Positions 32,968 to 41,371 of a stretch of DNA of 64,000 nt are shown here, one piece after another. Made by a program: the position numbers and the translations under genes. Origin of the DNA: Planctomycetota bacterium (GTDB lineage: Bacteria > Planctomycetota > UBA1135 > GCA-002748355); the NCBI GenBank assembly GCA_011321845.1, contig DROQ01000096.1, forward strand, positions 1 to 64,000, given 5' to 3'. How positions within the stretch are numbered: position 1 is the stretch's first letter; every line of letters starts with the position of its first letter. Below the pieces are notes generated by a model. It did no database searches. It saw only the letters and a list, made by a program, of their open reading frames with translations, and was not told where the DNA came from.

Positions 32968-32998
32968 GGTGTTTCCGCCAAGTCTCCCGGCGGACACC
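32968..32998. terminator. Bidirectional hairpin between convergent genes
   Basis: GGTGT (32968-32972), TT bulge, CCGCC (32975-32979), a 9-base loop, then GGCGG (32989-32993) and ACACC (32994-32998): ten base pairs with one bulge, midway between the FGE-like and kinase gene ends. No T-run follows. Confidence 0.4.
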
Positions 32999-33011
32999 AG
33001 ATCCGGAAGGA

Positions 33012-35957
33012 CTATTTCAAAGCCTCGAGTTTTTGGAGAAGCGACCGAAAACGGGAGTTCCGGGGATAAGCCTTGACCAGCTTTCGAACCTGCTGGAGCC
33101 CCTCCTCCAGAACCTCATGTCCCTCCTTTTTCCTCCCATCGCTGAGGAGAGCTGCGGCGAGGTTCTGGGCGCCAATCGCGAATTTCCGCATCGCGATGGT
33201 GGACCTTGGATTCCTCTGGAGGAGTTTCTTCTTGATGTCGAAGGCTTTTCGGAAAGCCTCCAGACCTTCCTTCCTTCTGCCCTGGATCCGATGGATGCGC
33301 CCAAGAAGGTTCAGAGAGCTTGCAAGACTGAAGAGGTAGGGGGTGTGCTCCACTTCTCTCTGGAGGAGTTCGGATTTGATCGCAATCGCCTCTTCGACCA
33401 TTTTCCGGGAAGCGGCCCATTCCTTCCTTGATGCATGGAGGATCGCCGTATCATTCAGGATCTTGGCCCATTCATAGCGGTATCCGGCATTGGAGGGAGC
33501 CGCCTTGGAAATCTCTCGAGCCAACTCGAGCCCTCGCTTGTAGGCGACGAGGGCTTTGGCCTTGTCTTTTTTTCTTCGGAGCCAGTACCCTCCTAAGCCT
33601 CCCATAACCTTGAGAAAAAGCTCTTTTGCATCCAAGTCTTGGGGATGGGTTTTGCACCACTCTTCAAGCTCGCTTCGGGCGAATTCCAAATGGGATCGCC
33701 AAAGATCGTCCTCACCTCGATCCTTGGCGACTTTACTGAGGAAAAAAGCTCCCTCGCACATATGGATCAAACAGTTCGGTGTGTCCGGATACTTTCGCAA
33801 AATAGCCCGGCTCTCAGCGATCGAGCGACGCACCAGCCCCACCCCCTCCTTGTCACCCGCAGTCCGATGCAGAAACCTTCCAAGGAAATAAAGAGTCCTT
33901 GCCAGGATCATTCCGACATTCGGATCCTCGGGCGCGAGTCTTTTCGCCTGCTCTGCAAGCTTCAAAGCCTTCCGCCCATAGGTGACCCCCTTGGCAACTT
34001 CGGTGGCCCCATCCTGCATCCCCATCAAGAGCAAGTTGGCCTTGGAAAGAACCGTCAAAACGCCAAGAGTCTTGGGACTTTTTTTCCCCTCTTCCAGGAT
34101 CCGCTCGAACCATTTCCTGACTTCGGGGAAGTGGGCGGCTTCCCGCTCCAGATAGGCCAGAGACAGCATGGTCTGGAAATAGAGTTCACCTGCCCTTCCC
34201 GTTCTTTCCGGGAGTTGCTCAAACGTTTGCAAGGCGGCCTCCAACTCCCGCCGGGCCATTCCTTCCTTCCCTTGGATCCGGAGTCCCTCTCCCTGAAGGC
34301 TTCGGATCGTCGCCCCCTCCAAGAGGATGCGATCCCTCTCCCCGGAAGACTTGGCCCTGGGTAGGAGACTCGCAACCAACCGCCTGGCCTCATCCCAATA
34401 CTGGTCCCTCTTCTTTGGATCCAACTCCTGAGCCCAGGACATCAAGCTGCTCAGGACCTGGAGGCGTGAAAGCTTCAACTCCCCATCGAGAGAGAAATCC
34501 TGGAGGCCCCTGTAAAAACGATCCGCTTCCTGAAGGAGGGCCCGGCGAATCGCCTTGGTCTGGGGGGTTCGCGCAAAATCCTCCTTGGCCGCTTTGACGA
34601 GAAAACGGTCCACTGCTCCTTTGGCCAGCCCGAAGGCCTTCAAGGCCTGTTGTTTTTCATGCTCCAACTGCTCCCTGGCCTTGGACTCTTGGTAGAGCAG
34701 CCCCATGGGAAGGAGTCCAAAGGCAACGAAGGCGGCCAGGCCTCCAAAAGCGCGGGACGGGTGCCTTCGGGACCAACGTGAAAGCCTGAGCGCAAGATTG
34801 GGCCGGCGGGCCCGAACCCCCTCCCTCCGAAGGAAGCGACCCAGATCCTGGGCAAAGCTCTTCATGGAGGAATAGCGCCGTTCCGGATCCACATCGATCG
34901 CCTTCATGGTGATCGCCTCGAGATCTCTGGGGATCCCTGGGGCGAGTGTTCTCAGGGGAGAGGGGGTTCCCGCGGCGATGGACTTCTGGATCTCTTGGGG
35001 ACTCTTCCCCTGGAAGGGAAGCTGCAGAGAAAGAGCTTCATAGAGAGTGATCCCAAGGGAATAGATGTCACTCTGCACTCCCAGAGCCCTGGAACCTTCT
35101 TTGTGAAGCTCCGGAGGCATATAGGCAGGCGAACCCAAGACCGCCCCCGAGACGGTGAGATCCTTGGACCTCTCTTCGCGGGCCAGGCCGAAATCGACCA
35201 CAAAGACCCGGCCATCCACCGTAAGCATCAGGTTGGAAGGTTTCAGATCCCGGTGGAGGACCCCTCTGGAATGCGCGTGATCCATAGCAAGGCAAACCCG
35301 GTGGAACACATGGGCGATCGCCCTGGGCCAATTCTCCTCCTCGAGACCCTGACGTTCGGGTCCCGGCTCCAGGGCTACGTCCTCCCCCCAGGAAAAACGC
35401 TGGGCCTTCTGTTCGGTCAGCCGGAGGAGGGTCTGGGACAAGGTCTCTCCCCCGAGATCCGAAACCCTGCTCTCGGAAAGCTCGGCGAGGATCTCCGCCA
35501 GAGAAGCTCCGTGGACCAAGGTCATCGCGAAAAAGGGGATCCCCTTTTCCTCGCCGACGGAGAGGACAGGAAGGATTCCGGGATGGTGGAGCTTGGAAAC
35601 CGCCTGGATCTCTCTCCGGAAGCGCTCCTTCCCCCCCTCGAAGAACAAATGCTCCGGCCGCACGACTTTGAGGGCGACCCAGCGGTCGAGGCCCTTTTGG
35701 CGGGCTGCGAAGACCACCCCCATTCCCCCATCGCCCAGGCGCTCCACCAGCTCGAACTCTCCCATCTCATGGGGGATCTCGGAGAAGGAGCCAACTCCCA
35801 CAAAGCCCATTCCAGTGAGTCGGCGCACCATCCGGAGGAGGTCCTTCTTCTCCCCGGGGTGTTCCTCCACAAAGGCCCGGAACGCACTCTCACCCTCGGT
35901 TTCAAGCTTGGATACAGCTTGAAAGACCAATTCTTCGATCTTTGGAGAAGGGTTCAC
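33012..35957 (-). CDS. Membrane Ser/Thr protein kinase with helical (TPR-like) C-terminal region
   Basis: A 981-residue Hanks-type kinase. The catalytic domain starts near residue 68 with LGDGGMGVVFAARQ, has the Lys of VALKVV, then HRDLKPSNLML, VVDFGLA, SPAYMPPE and SDIYSLGITLYE, so all catalytic residues are present. One transmembrane helix is near 408-428 (AFGGLAAFVAFGLLPMGLLY). The following ~550 residues are helical with TPR-like spacing. The start is GTG, with AAGGGA upstream. It is divergent from an ECF sigma gene only 47 bp away, an arrangement frequent in Planctomycetota and consistent with kinase control of the sigma factor (inference). Confidence 0.93.
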   Translation of the reverse strand: MNPSPKIEELVFQAVSKLETEGESAFRAFVEEHPGEKKDLLRMVRRLTGMGFVGVGSFSEIPHEMGEFELVERLGDGGMGVVFAARQKGLDRWVALKVVRPEHLFFEGGKERFRREIQAVSKLHHPGILPVLSVGEEKGIPFFAMTLVHGASLAEILAELSESRVSDLGGETLSQTLLRLTEQKAQRFSWGEDVALEPGPERQGLEEENWPRAIAHVFHRVCLAMDHAHSRGVLHRDLKPSNLMLTVDGRVFVVDFGLAREERSKDLTVSGAVLGSPAYMPPELHKEGSRALGVQSDIYSLGITLYEALSLQLPFQGKSPQEIQKSIAAGTPSPLRTLAPGIPRDLEAITMKAIDVDPERRYSSMKSFAQDLGRFLRREGVRARRPNLALRLSRWSRRHPSRAFGGLAAFVAFGLLPMGLLYQESKAREQLEHEKQQALKAFGLAKGAVDRFLVKAAKEDFARTPQTKAIRRALLQEADRFYRGLQDFSLDGELKLSRLQVLSSLMSWAQELDPKKRDQYWDEARRLVASLLPRAKSSGERDRILLEGATIRSLQGEGLRIQGKEGMARRELEAALQTFEQLPERTGRAGELYFQTMLSLAYLEREAAHFPEVRKWFERILEEGKKSPKTLGVLTVLSKANLLLMGMQDGATEVAKGVTYGRKALKLAEQAKRLAPEDPNVGMILARTLYFLGRFLHRTAGDKEGVGLVRRSIAESRAILRKYPDTPNCLIHMCEGAFFLSKVAKDRGEDDLWRSHLEFARSELEEWCKTHPQDLDAKELFLKVMGGLGGYWLRRKKDKAKALVAYKRGLELAREISKAAPSNAGYRYEWAKILNDTAILHASRKEWAASRKMVEEAIAIKSELLQREVEHTPYLFSLASSLNLLGRIHRIQGRRKEGLEAFRKAFDIKKKLLQRNPRSTIAMRKFAIGAQNLAAALLSDGRKKEGHEVLEEGLQQVRKLVKAYPRNSRFRSLLQKLEALK

Positions 35958-35989
35958 GACATCGGGTCCCTTGGGAAAATTCGGATTGT

Positions 35990-35995
35990 TATGAT
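35990..35995 (+). promoter_or_regulatory. -10-like element in the kinase/sigma divergent gap
   Basis: TATGAT (35990-35995), ten bases before the sigma ATG, matches five of six bases of the -10 consensus; no good -35 is found at the right distance. The whole divergent gap is 47 bp, so the two promoters must overlap or be recognised by an alternative sigma factor. Confidence 0.3.
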
Positions 35996-36004
35996 AGGCC
36001 GCAC

Positions 36005-36634
36005 ATGGACCACATGCGAAAAACCGTTCTGGACGCCAGCAGAGGGGATCCCAAGTCGATTGACACCCTCCTCCAACAGAACCTCGCGGACCTCCATCTT
36101 TTCGTCCAGGCCAAAATGGGTCCTAAACTCTTGAGCCGGGAATCCACTTCGGATCTCGTACAATCGGTTTGCCGCGAAGTCCTCCAGGAGATGAAGGATT
36201 TCGAGTTCAGGGGCCTTCCCGCCTTCCGAGCCTGGTTGTTTCGTAAAGCCCTCCACAAGATCGTGGACAAGGCCCGCTACCATGGAGCGGAAAAGAGAGA
36301 TCCAAACAAGGAACAAAGCCTGGTTCCACAGGAAAACGGGGATGCATCCCGAATGGAGTCTCTCTCTTCCCGGGAGGGAGGGCTCATGGATTCCCTGAGC
36401 CCTAGCCGAATCGCCATGGAGCGGGAGCATTTGGAAAAACTAGAGGCCTGTCTCCACGCCCTCCCCGAGGACTACCGAGAGGCGATCCTTCAAACCAAGC
36501 TGATTGGAAGATCCTACAAGGAGTTGGCCCAGGAATGGAACCGGAGCGAGGGGGCCGTGCGAAACCTCGTCTATCGAGGCCTCGCACGCTTGGCCCTCCT
36601 CTTGGAGGAAGAAGGGCTCCCCCCTCTTACTTGA
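36005..36634 (+). CDS. ECF-type RNA polymerase sigma factor
   Basis: A 209-residue sigma factor. Region 2 runs from LADLHLFVQAKMGPKLLSRE through SDLVQSVCREVLQEMKDF to FRAWLFRKALHKIVDKARYH; region 4 is LPEDYREAILQTKLIGRSYKELAQEW and SEGAVRNLVYRGLARLALLL, a helix-turn-helix that binds -35 elements. The ~60-residue linker with repeated Ser is long. I start at MDHMRK (36005); ATG 36014 is an alternative, and an upstream in-frame start would overlap the kinase gene. The pairing with the divergent kinase suggests it is regulated by phosphorylation. Its end overlaps the convergent secreted-protein gene by 8 bp. Confidence 0.88.
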   Translation: MDHMRKTVLDASRGDPKSIDTLLQQNLADLHLFVQAKMGPKLLSRESTSDLVQSVCREVLQEMKDFEFRGLPAFRAWLFRKALHKIVDKARYHGAEKRDPNKEQSLVPQENGDASRMESLSSREGGLMDSLSPSRIAMEREHLEKLEACLHALPEDYREAILQTKLIGRSYKELAQEWNRSEGAVRNLVYRGLARLALLLEEEGLPPLT

Positions 36635-37688
36635 CCTCGAAGATCTGGATGTTCCCATTATTCCTGTAGTAAGAACCTCTCGAAGCACTCAGGATGCTGG
36701 TCTGAATCATGAAAGACGGTGGTGCAGCCCCGATCTTTACCGAAGCTCCATTGGAAGTCACATACCCAGCGGCATTCGCGAATAGATCCAGGCTGAGCAC
36801 CTGTGTGAAGACTTCCACTCCATAGAGCCTTGTATCCTTCGGAAGGAGGAGTTTTTTCGTTCCATTCCCCCCGGTGTTCGTGGTGAAGGAGAGGGGAAGT
36901 TGGATGTCCACAAAGAGCTTGCAACCCTTCGCCCCCAAAAAGTCCAAGGAAAGAGGAAGGGGAATGCTTCCATTCAGTTTTGTTTTCGAAATCCCATAGA
37001 AAATGAGGCCGCCGCTTGAAGCGGGAGCACTGGACAGGCTGGCTGTCAGGTTTCCTCCAATGGCGACGGGGGACATCCGGAGAAACGGGCTCTTTTTCGA
37101 GGAGCCGGGGCAGCCCTTTCCAAAGGTGGAAACCGGAGAAAACACGCCTGCATAGTCCACAGGATAAATAAACTTCTTGTTCCCATTGGAATTCGCGTAG
37201 ATCACGTATTCGAGGACCAGATTTTTTGTGGAGTCGTATTTATAGGGTTTGTCCAGAGGAATCAGGATCATCTTCTTGGAAGGGGCCTTGGGCGGAACGG
37301 AGAAGGTGGGAAGGCTGAAAATCTTCTTCCGGTAAACCTCCTGGCGAGCGGTGGTGTAGGCAGCAGCGAAATTCTGGTCAAGCTTGGCAAGAGGCTTGAT
37401 GGTCTGCCCCATGAAGATTTGGAGCTGAATTTTCTTTCCGGAAACCGCTTGAAACCCATCCTGCCGGAACCCGACCTTCTGAATCATCCCCCCATTGGGG
37501 ATGGTGATTCCCCATTTGTCGAAAACAAAAAGGGTGCGGTTGACTCCCGCGGTGAGGGGGCAGGTATTGGCGGCATAGCCTTCTCTGTTGGCGTGATCCT
37601 TGGGAAAAACGTGGACTGTCTGCCCCATGGCTTGGGGAAGAAGGCCCCCCAAGAAAAGACCAAGAAAGGTAAAACGGAGATTCATCAT
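36627..37688 (-). CDS. Secreted protein with the C-terminal module shared with the ELWxxDGT proteins
   Basis: A 353-residue exported protein of unknown function. The start is one of two tandem ATGs (37688) after CAGGA, giving a signal peptide that ends near PQAMGQ; the frame is open upstream without features. The N-terminal ~230 residues look beta-rich (TLFVFDKWGI, KIQLQIFMGQT, NLVLEYVIYANSNG). From about residue 250 the order GCKLFVDI, LLLPKDTRLYGVEVFTQVLSLD and YVTSNGASVKIG parallels the C-terminal module of both ELWxxDGT paralogs. This shared tail may be a surface or secretion signal of this lineage (inference). Confidence 0.72.
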   Translation of the reverse strand: MMNLRFTFLGLFLGGLLPQAMGQTVHVFPKDHANREGYAANTCPLTAGVNRTLFVFDKWGITIPNGGMIQKVGFRQDGFQAVSGKKIQLQIFMGQTIKPLAKLDQNFAAAYTTARQEVYRKKIFSLPTFSVPPKAPSKKMILIPLDKPYKYDSTKNLVLEYVIYANSNGNKKFIYPVDYAGVFSPVSTFGKGCPGSSKKSPFLRMSPVAIGGNLTASLSSAPASSGGLIFYGISKTKLNGSIPLPLSLDFLGAKGCKLFVDIQLPLSFTTNTGGNGTKKLLLPKDTRLYGVEVFTQVLSLDLFANAAGYVTSNGASVKIGAAPPSFMIQTSILSASRGSYYRNNGNIQIFEVK

Positions 37689-38189
37689 GCTTTTTTCCTG
37701 TTTTGAAACAATGAGGGATGGAACGAGAGGGAAGGGTGGAATCCCTCCCACAACAGGAAAAAGCGAAATCCCGAAGAGACTGTCACAGGGAGATGAAAAA
37801 AAAAAAGCGGGAATCCCCTCCCACTGCGAACCAGTGCTGTCCAAGATCATCCACCCCTCTCTCTGAAACCCCCCTCCATCCTCCTGGGAATCCGCATTCT
37901 AAGGCCAAAACTTCACCCTCCGAAATCAGGTTCCCCTTTTCCGCTGTCCAAGTTTTGGGGCTTCAACATGAAGTCTTGGCGCTTGGAGAAAGGCGATCTT
38001 GGACAGGCCCGAGTGCGAGCATCGATGCCGGATCCCATTTCGAGGCGTTTCCGCTCGCTTCGATACTGCAAGCTCGGTTGGGCCGAGAATGAGACATGGA
38101 TGCGGAATCAGACTCCGAGGCGATAAAGCGCAGAAGCATTCCCCAGGCTCGGTTTTACTTTGGATGAGGCATGAATGCCGGATCAAACT
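37689..38189. other. 501-bp gap without a convincing gene
   Basis: The left part (37689-37985) holds only the upstream region of the secreted protein gene and a 12-base A-run near 37797-37808. The right part is the 75-bp-period degenerate repeat described separately. Short open frames on both strands have no family features or ribosome-binding sites. Confidence 0.6.
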
Positions 38190-38198
38190 TCAAGGCAA
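37990..38198. repeat. Degenerate tandem repeat with exact 75-bp period
   Basis: The core ATGCCGGATC / ATGCGGAATC / ATGCCGGATC begins at 38025, 38100 and 38175, exactly 75 bases apart. Flanks also align: CCCGAGTGCGAGCATCG, GCCGAGAATGAGACATGG and TTTGGATGAGGCATGA before the core, and TTCGAGGCG, CTCCGAGGCG and CTTCAAGGCA after it. The third copy runs a few bases into the 3' end of the reductase gene. The 25-codon period could mean a decayed coding repeat, but no frame is supported on either strand. Confidence 0.6.
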
Positions 38199-39041
38199 TG
38201 CAGTCCCCTGGCCCTTCTCTGGTTCTTTGGGCTCATCCAGTGGTGAAACCAGGGTTGCCAAGGAACAATCCTTGGGACGAGGGGCTCCGGGCCAGTCGAG
38301 CCTGCTCGCCTCCTGGATCAGGGATACATCACAACCGGCCCTCTCGGCAAGCATCCACCCCAACTGGAACCGCGAAAGCGCCTTGGGGCCGGGGAGATGC
38401 TGGATCCCTTTGCGCTCCGGTTTCATCGCCAGGTCCACCAGAGTCTCGGCAGCGGTAGAGACCTCGAGAGGAGTTCGGATTTCGTCGGAGAAGAGTCGGA
38501 CCCTTTCTCCTTTCCTGAGGGAATGGAGCAAAGGGTCGCTTGCCCCGTGCCTGCCATCGAAAGAAGGACCGTAGAGAAGAGGAAGCCTCAGAACCAGGTT
38601 GTTTGCGTCCTCGAGAACGAAGTCCTCCCCGGCCGCCTTGGTCTCGCCATAGACCATCAGGGGTTTGGGGAGGGCCTTTTCATCGTAGGGAGGGTGCTCT
38701 CCATCGAAGACCAGGTCGGTCGAAGTGAAGACCATCCGCCCCCCGAGGGAGCGGATGCATTGGGCGAGGGCTCCTGTGGACTCCACATTGACCCGAGAGG
38801 CGTCCTCGGGTTTTTCCTGGCATTCGGAGACTTTGCTCATGGCCGCGAGATGCAGGAGAAGGAGGTCTTGATCTTCACTCCCGTATTTCCGCAGGAAACG
38901 CTCCTCGATCTGAAAGGGCCAGAACAGATCGAATCCTTGGGCCCTTCCCAAGAGTTCGTAGGCGAGTCCCCGTTTCTCCAGGGCCTTGAGGACCTCGTGG
39001 CCCAGATAGCCCGTTCCTCCAGTCACCAGGATTTGCGGCAC
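38190..39041 (-). CDS. RmlD-like NAD(P)-dependent sugar reductase
   Basis: A 283-residue extended short-chain dehydrogenase of the dTDP-4-dehydrorhamnose reductase type. The Rossmann motif TGGTGYLG is at the N-terminus, LHLAAMSKVSECQ marks the region binding substrate and cofactor, STDLVFDGEHPPYDE is the typical RmlD loop and YGETKAAGE carries the catalytic Tyr and Lys. The start is GTG; the Shine-Dalgarno TAGGAG includes the TAG stop of the upstream oxidase gene, 11 bp away. It is the last of four minus-strand genes (lipid kinase, kdsA, DprE1-like, this). rmlA, rmlB and rmlC are not in the window, so a rhamnose product is not proven. Confidence 0.83.
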   Translation of the reverse strand: MPQILVTGGTGYLGHEVLKALEKRGLAYELLGRAQGFDLFWPFQIEERFLRKYGSEDQDLLLLHLAAMSKVSECQEKPEDASRVNVESTGALAQCIRSLGGRMVFTSTDLVFDGEHPPYDEKALPKPLMVYGETKAAGEDFVLEDANNLVLRLPLLYGPSFDGRHGASDPLLHSLRKGERVRLFSDEIRTPLEVSTAAETLVDLAMKPERKGIQHLPGPKALSRFQLGWMLAERAGCDVSLIQEASRLDWPGAPRPKDCSLATLVSPLDEPKEPEKGQGTALP

Positions 39042-39052
39042 GACCCAGACTC

Positions 39053-40528
39053 CTAAACCGGTGTGGATGCAACGGGCACCGAGTCCGGGACGAACTCGGG
39101 ATAGAGACGGCGGGAGAGATTGGTCTGGAGGAGTCCCTTGGGGTCCAGTTTTCGTTTGAGCGCGAGAAAGGCCTCCAGGTTCTCCCTCGGGAAGAAGCGA
39201 TGGGCGCTGGAGGGCTCCAGAGTGGCGTCCTTGGCGAAGTAGAATTTACCGCCCGCCTCGAGGACGACCTCGTCCATCTTGTGGCAGTGGTACCAGAGCC
39301 GTTCCCGGTTCTGGTCGGTGACCTTGAAATCCATGGCGAAGGAGAAGCCGTCGATGGCGTGGGTGAGGAGGAAGGGGTCGGGGCGGTGGCGCTTGTAGAC
39401 ACCGAGGTAGGGGATGAGGCCGTCGCGATGGCACATGCGGAGCAGCTCCGTGTGCACGCGGGTGGCGTTCTCCTTGGGGACGAAGGACTGGTATTGGATG
39501 AGACCGCCGGGGAGGTAGGCCTTCTTCCAATCGGGGACGTAGTCGAGGAGAAAGTTGAAGGCAGCGTGGCCCTGTTGGTAGGGCTTGCCCCGGGTTTGCC
39601 CCCGGGTGCCCATGTGGAACTTGGCCGCGTTGACCAGGCGCATTCCAAAGTCGTTCATGAAGAACTTGAGTCCATGCCACATCCATCCCTTGGGGATGAC
39701 CCCGAACAGGCGCTTGGGCAGGTCCTGGGCCTGCTCGTCGAGCATGGCCCTCGGGTTGGGATCCTCGCCCTCCTCGAGGTAGCGGGCTGCGTGGATGAGG
39801 CCTCGACCGAGGCGCTTTCCCCGGGGGAAGCAGTCGATCCAACCCACGAGGTAATCATAGTCATCCCGATGCTCGTCCAGATAGCAGGCCATGTGTTCCA
39901 GCGTCGGTGTTGAGACAGCCTCGACCTCCACCTTGCCGGAGTAGATCTTTTTGAGACGCATGCGGATTTCCAAAAAGCAGCCCAGCATCCCAAAGCCGGA
40001 GATCGCCGCGAAGAACAGCTCTTCGTTCTCCTCGCGGCTGCAATGGTGCACCTCCCCGTCCAAGGTCATGAACTTGAAGGAGAGGACGTGCTCGCCGACG
40101 GTGCCGTACTTCCAGTTGTTCTTGCCGTGCACATTCATGGAGAGGAGACCGCCGTAGGTGGGGTACATGGTTCCCGACACGACGGGAGGCCAGTAGCTCT
40201 TGGAGATCACACTGCGCCAGACCTTCTCGATCGTGACGCCCGGTTCCATGACAATGATTCCGCTCTCCTCGTCGAAGGAACGAATCCTGTCGAACTGACT
40301 GAGATCCAGGAGGATGCCGTCTCCATTCTGGGAGGCGTCCCCGTAGCTGCATCCCGCACCTCGAAACCCCACGGCCACTCCGTTCTCTCGCGCGAAGGCG
40401 AAGATCCTGGCGACATCCTCCTGGCTCTTGGGATGGACGACCACGGAGTTGGAACGGGTGGACATACCCCAGCCCTCGACCTCCTCCGGGACGATCCCGA
40501 GTTTCGCTGCGATTTCGATCAGATCCAT
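39053..40528 (-). CDS. FAD-linked sugar oxidase resembling DprE1
   Basis: A 491-residue flavoenzyme of the vanillyl-alcohol-oxidase fold. Residues ~50-70 carry FRGAGCSYGDASQNGDG, the flavin pyrophosphate motif, followed by VMEPGVTIEKVW, the MNVHGKNNWKYGTVGEHV stretch with the HGKN of DprE1, and a C-terminal half with PGGLIQYQSFVP, FAMDFKV and GGKFYFAKDATL, in the same order as in mycobacterial decaprenylphosphoryl-ribose oxidase. In the DprE1 position of Cys387 I see Ala in this protein. In mycobacteria, DprE1 and DprE2 convert polyprenyl-phosphoryl ribose to arabinose; a DprE2-like SDR is 2 kb away. The actual lipid-sugar substrate here is unknown. Confidence 0.83.
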   Translation of the reverse strand: MDLIEIAAKLGIVPEEVEGWGMSTRSNSVVVHPKSQEDVARIFAFARENGVAVGFRGAGCSYGDASQNGDGILLDLSQFDRIRSFDEESGIIVMEPGVTIEKVWRSVISKSYWPPVVSGTMYPTYGGLLSMNVHGKNNWKYGTVGEHVLSFKFMTLDGEVHHCSREENEELFFAAISGFGMLGCFLEIRMRLKKIYSGKVEVEAVSTPTLEHMACYLDEHRDDYDYLVGWIDCFPRGKRLGRGLIHAARYLEEGEDPNPRAMLDEQAQDLPKRLFGVIPKGWMWHGLKFFMNDFGMRLVNAAKFHMGTRGQTRGKPYQQGHAAFNFLLDYVPDWKKAYLPGGLIQYQSFVPKENATRVHTELLRMCHRDGLIPYLGVYKRHRPDPFLLTHAIDGFSFAMDFKVTDQNRERLWYHCHKMDEVVLEAGGKFYFAKDATLEPSSAHRFFPRENLEAFLALKRKLDPKGLLQTNLSRRLYPEFVPDSVPVASTPV

Positions 40529-40558
40529 GCTTCTCTTATATCGGCTGGACTCTGGGAC

Positions 40559-41371
40559 TCATAAAAGATCCAGGAGAAGGGCTTCCAAATCCGCGAGTCG
40601 GAGCATGTTGGGGCCGTCGGAGGGGGCATGGTCGGGGTCCTCGTGCACCTCGAGGAAGAGGGCGTCGATGCCCACGGCGACGGCGGCCCGGGCAAGGGGA
40701 GGAACCATGCTCCGGTCCCCCGAGGTCGCGGCCCCCGCCCCTCCCGGACGCTGAACGGAATGGGTTGCGTCAAAGACGACGGGAGCCCCCAAGCTGCGCA
40801 TTTCCACCAGCCCGGTGAAATCCACAACGAGGCGGTTGTAGCCAAAGCTCGTCCCCCGCTCGGTCAGGAGGACCTGCGGGTTGCCGCCCGCCAGGACCTT
40901 GTTCAGAGGGTGCCGCATGTCCTGGGGGCTCAGGAACTGGCCCTTTTTGATGTTGACGGGTTTGCCCGTCTTGGCGGCTGCCAAAAGCAAATCCGTCTGC
41001 CGGCAGAGAAAGGCCGGAATCTGGAGGAGATCCACGACCTCGGCAACCGGAGCGGCCTGCGCGGGTTCGTGGATGTCGGTGAGGATGGGCCTTCCGGTCT
41101 TCTCCTTGACGGCCGCAAGCCACTCGAGGCCCTTGGCCATCCCCGGGCCTCGGTACGCGTCGATGGAGGTCCGGTTGGCCTTGTCGAAACTCGCCTTGAA
41201 AACGAAGGGAAGGGAATGGCGGTCACAGATCTCCCCGATGGTCTCGGCATGGCGGATGGCGTGGTCCAGGTCCTCGAGGACACAGGGGCCTGCGAGGATG
41301 GCGAGGGGGCCTCCCCCACCGATCCGCACCTGTCCCACTTGGATCGGATTGGCAGCTTTCCGTTCTTTCAT
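40559..41371 (-). CDS. kdsA: 3-deoxy-D-manno-octulosonate-8-phosphate synthase
   Basis: Condenses arabinose 5-phosphate and phosphoenolpyruvate to Kdo-8-phosphate, the committed step to the Kdo of lipopolysaccharide. The 270-residue protein has the family blocks [82 protein letters not shown] and [11 protein letters not shown]. The N-terminal AGPCVLE has Cys where class I enzymes such as that of E. coli have Asn, so this is the metal-dependent class II. Its presence indicates an outer membrane with Kdo. It overlaps the lipid kinase gene stop by ATGA and precedes the DprE1-like gene by 30 bp. Confidence 0.95.
   Translation of the reverse strand: MKERKAANPIQVGQVRIGGGGPLAILAGPCVLEDLDHAIRHAETIGEICDRHSLPFVFKASFDKANRTSIDAYRGPGMAKGLEWLAAVKEKTGRPILTDIHEPAQAAPVAEVVDLLQIPAFLCRQTDLLLAAAKTGKPVNIKKGQFLSPQDMRHPLNKVLAGGNPQVLLTERGTSFGYNRLVVDFTGLVEMRSLGAPVVFDATHSVQRPGGAGAATSGDRSMVPPLARAAVAVGIDALFLEVHEDPDHAPSDGPNMLRLADLEALLLDLL

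Noticed and set aside
35942..36004. Longer N-terminus for the ECF sigma factor
   Set aside because: It would overlap the kinase start and adds residues without sigma similarity.
37797..37808. A-run as a minus-strand terminator
   Set aside because: It reads as a T-run on the minus strand but has no hairpin before it and lies upstream of the gene there.
37926..38186. Small frames on both strands through the 75-bp repeat
   Set aside because: A 25-residue periodicity is forced by the DNA period; no ribosome-binding site, and no frame looks preferred.
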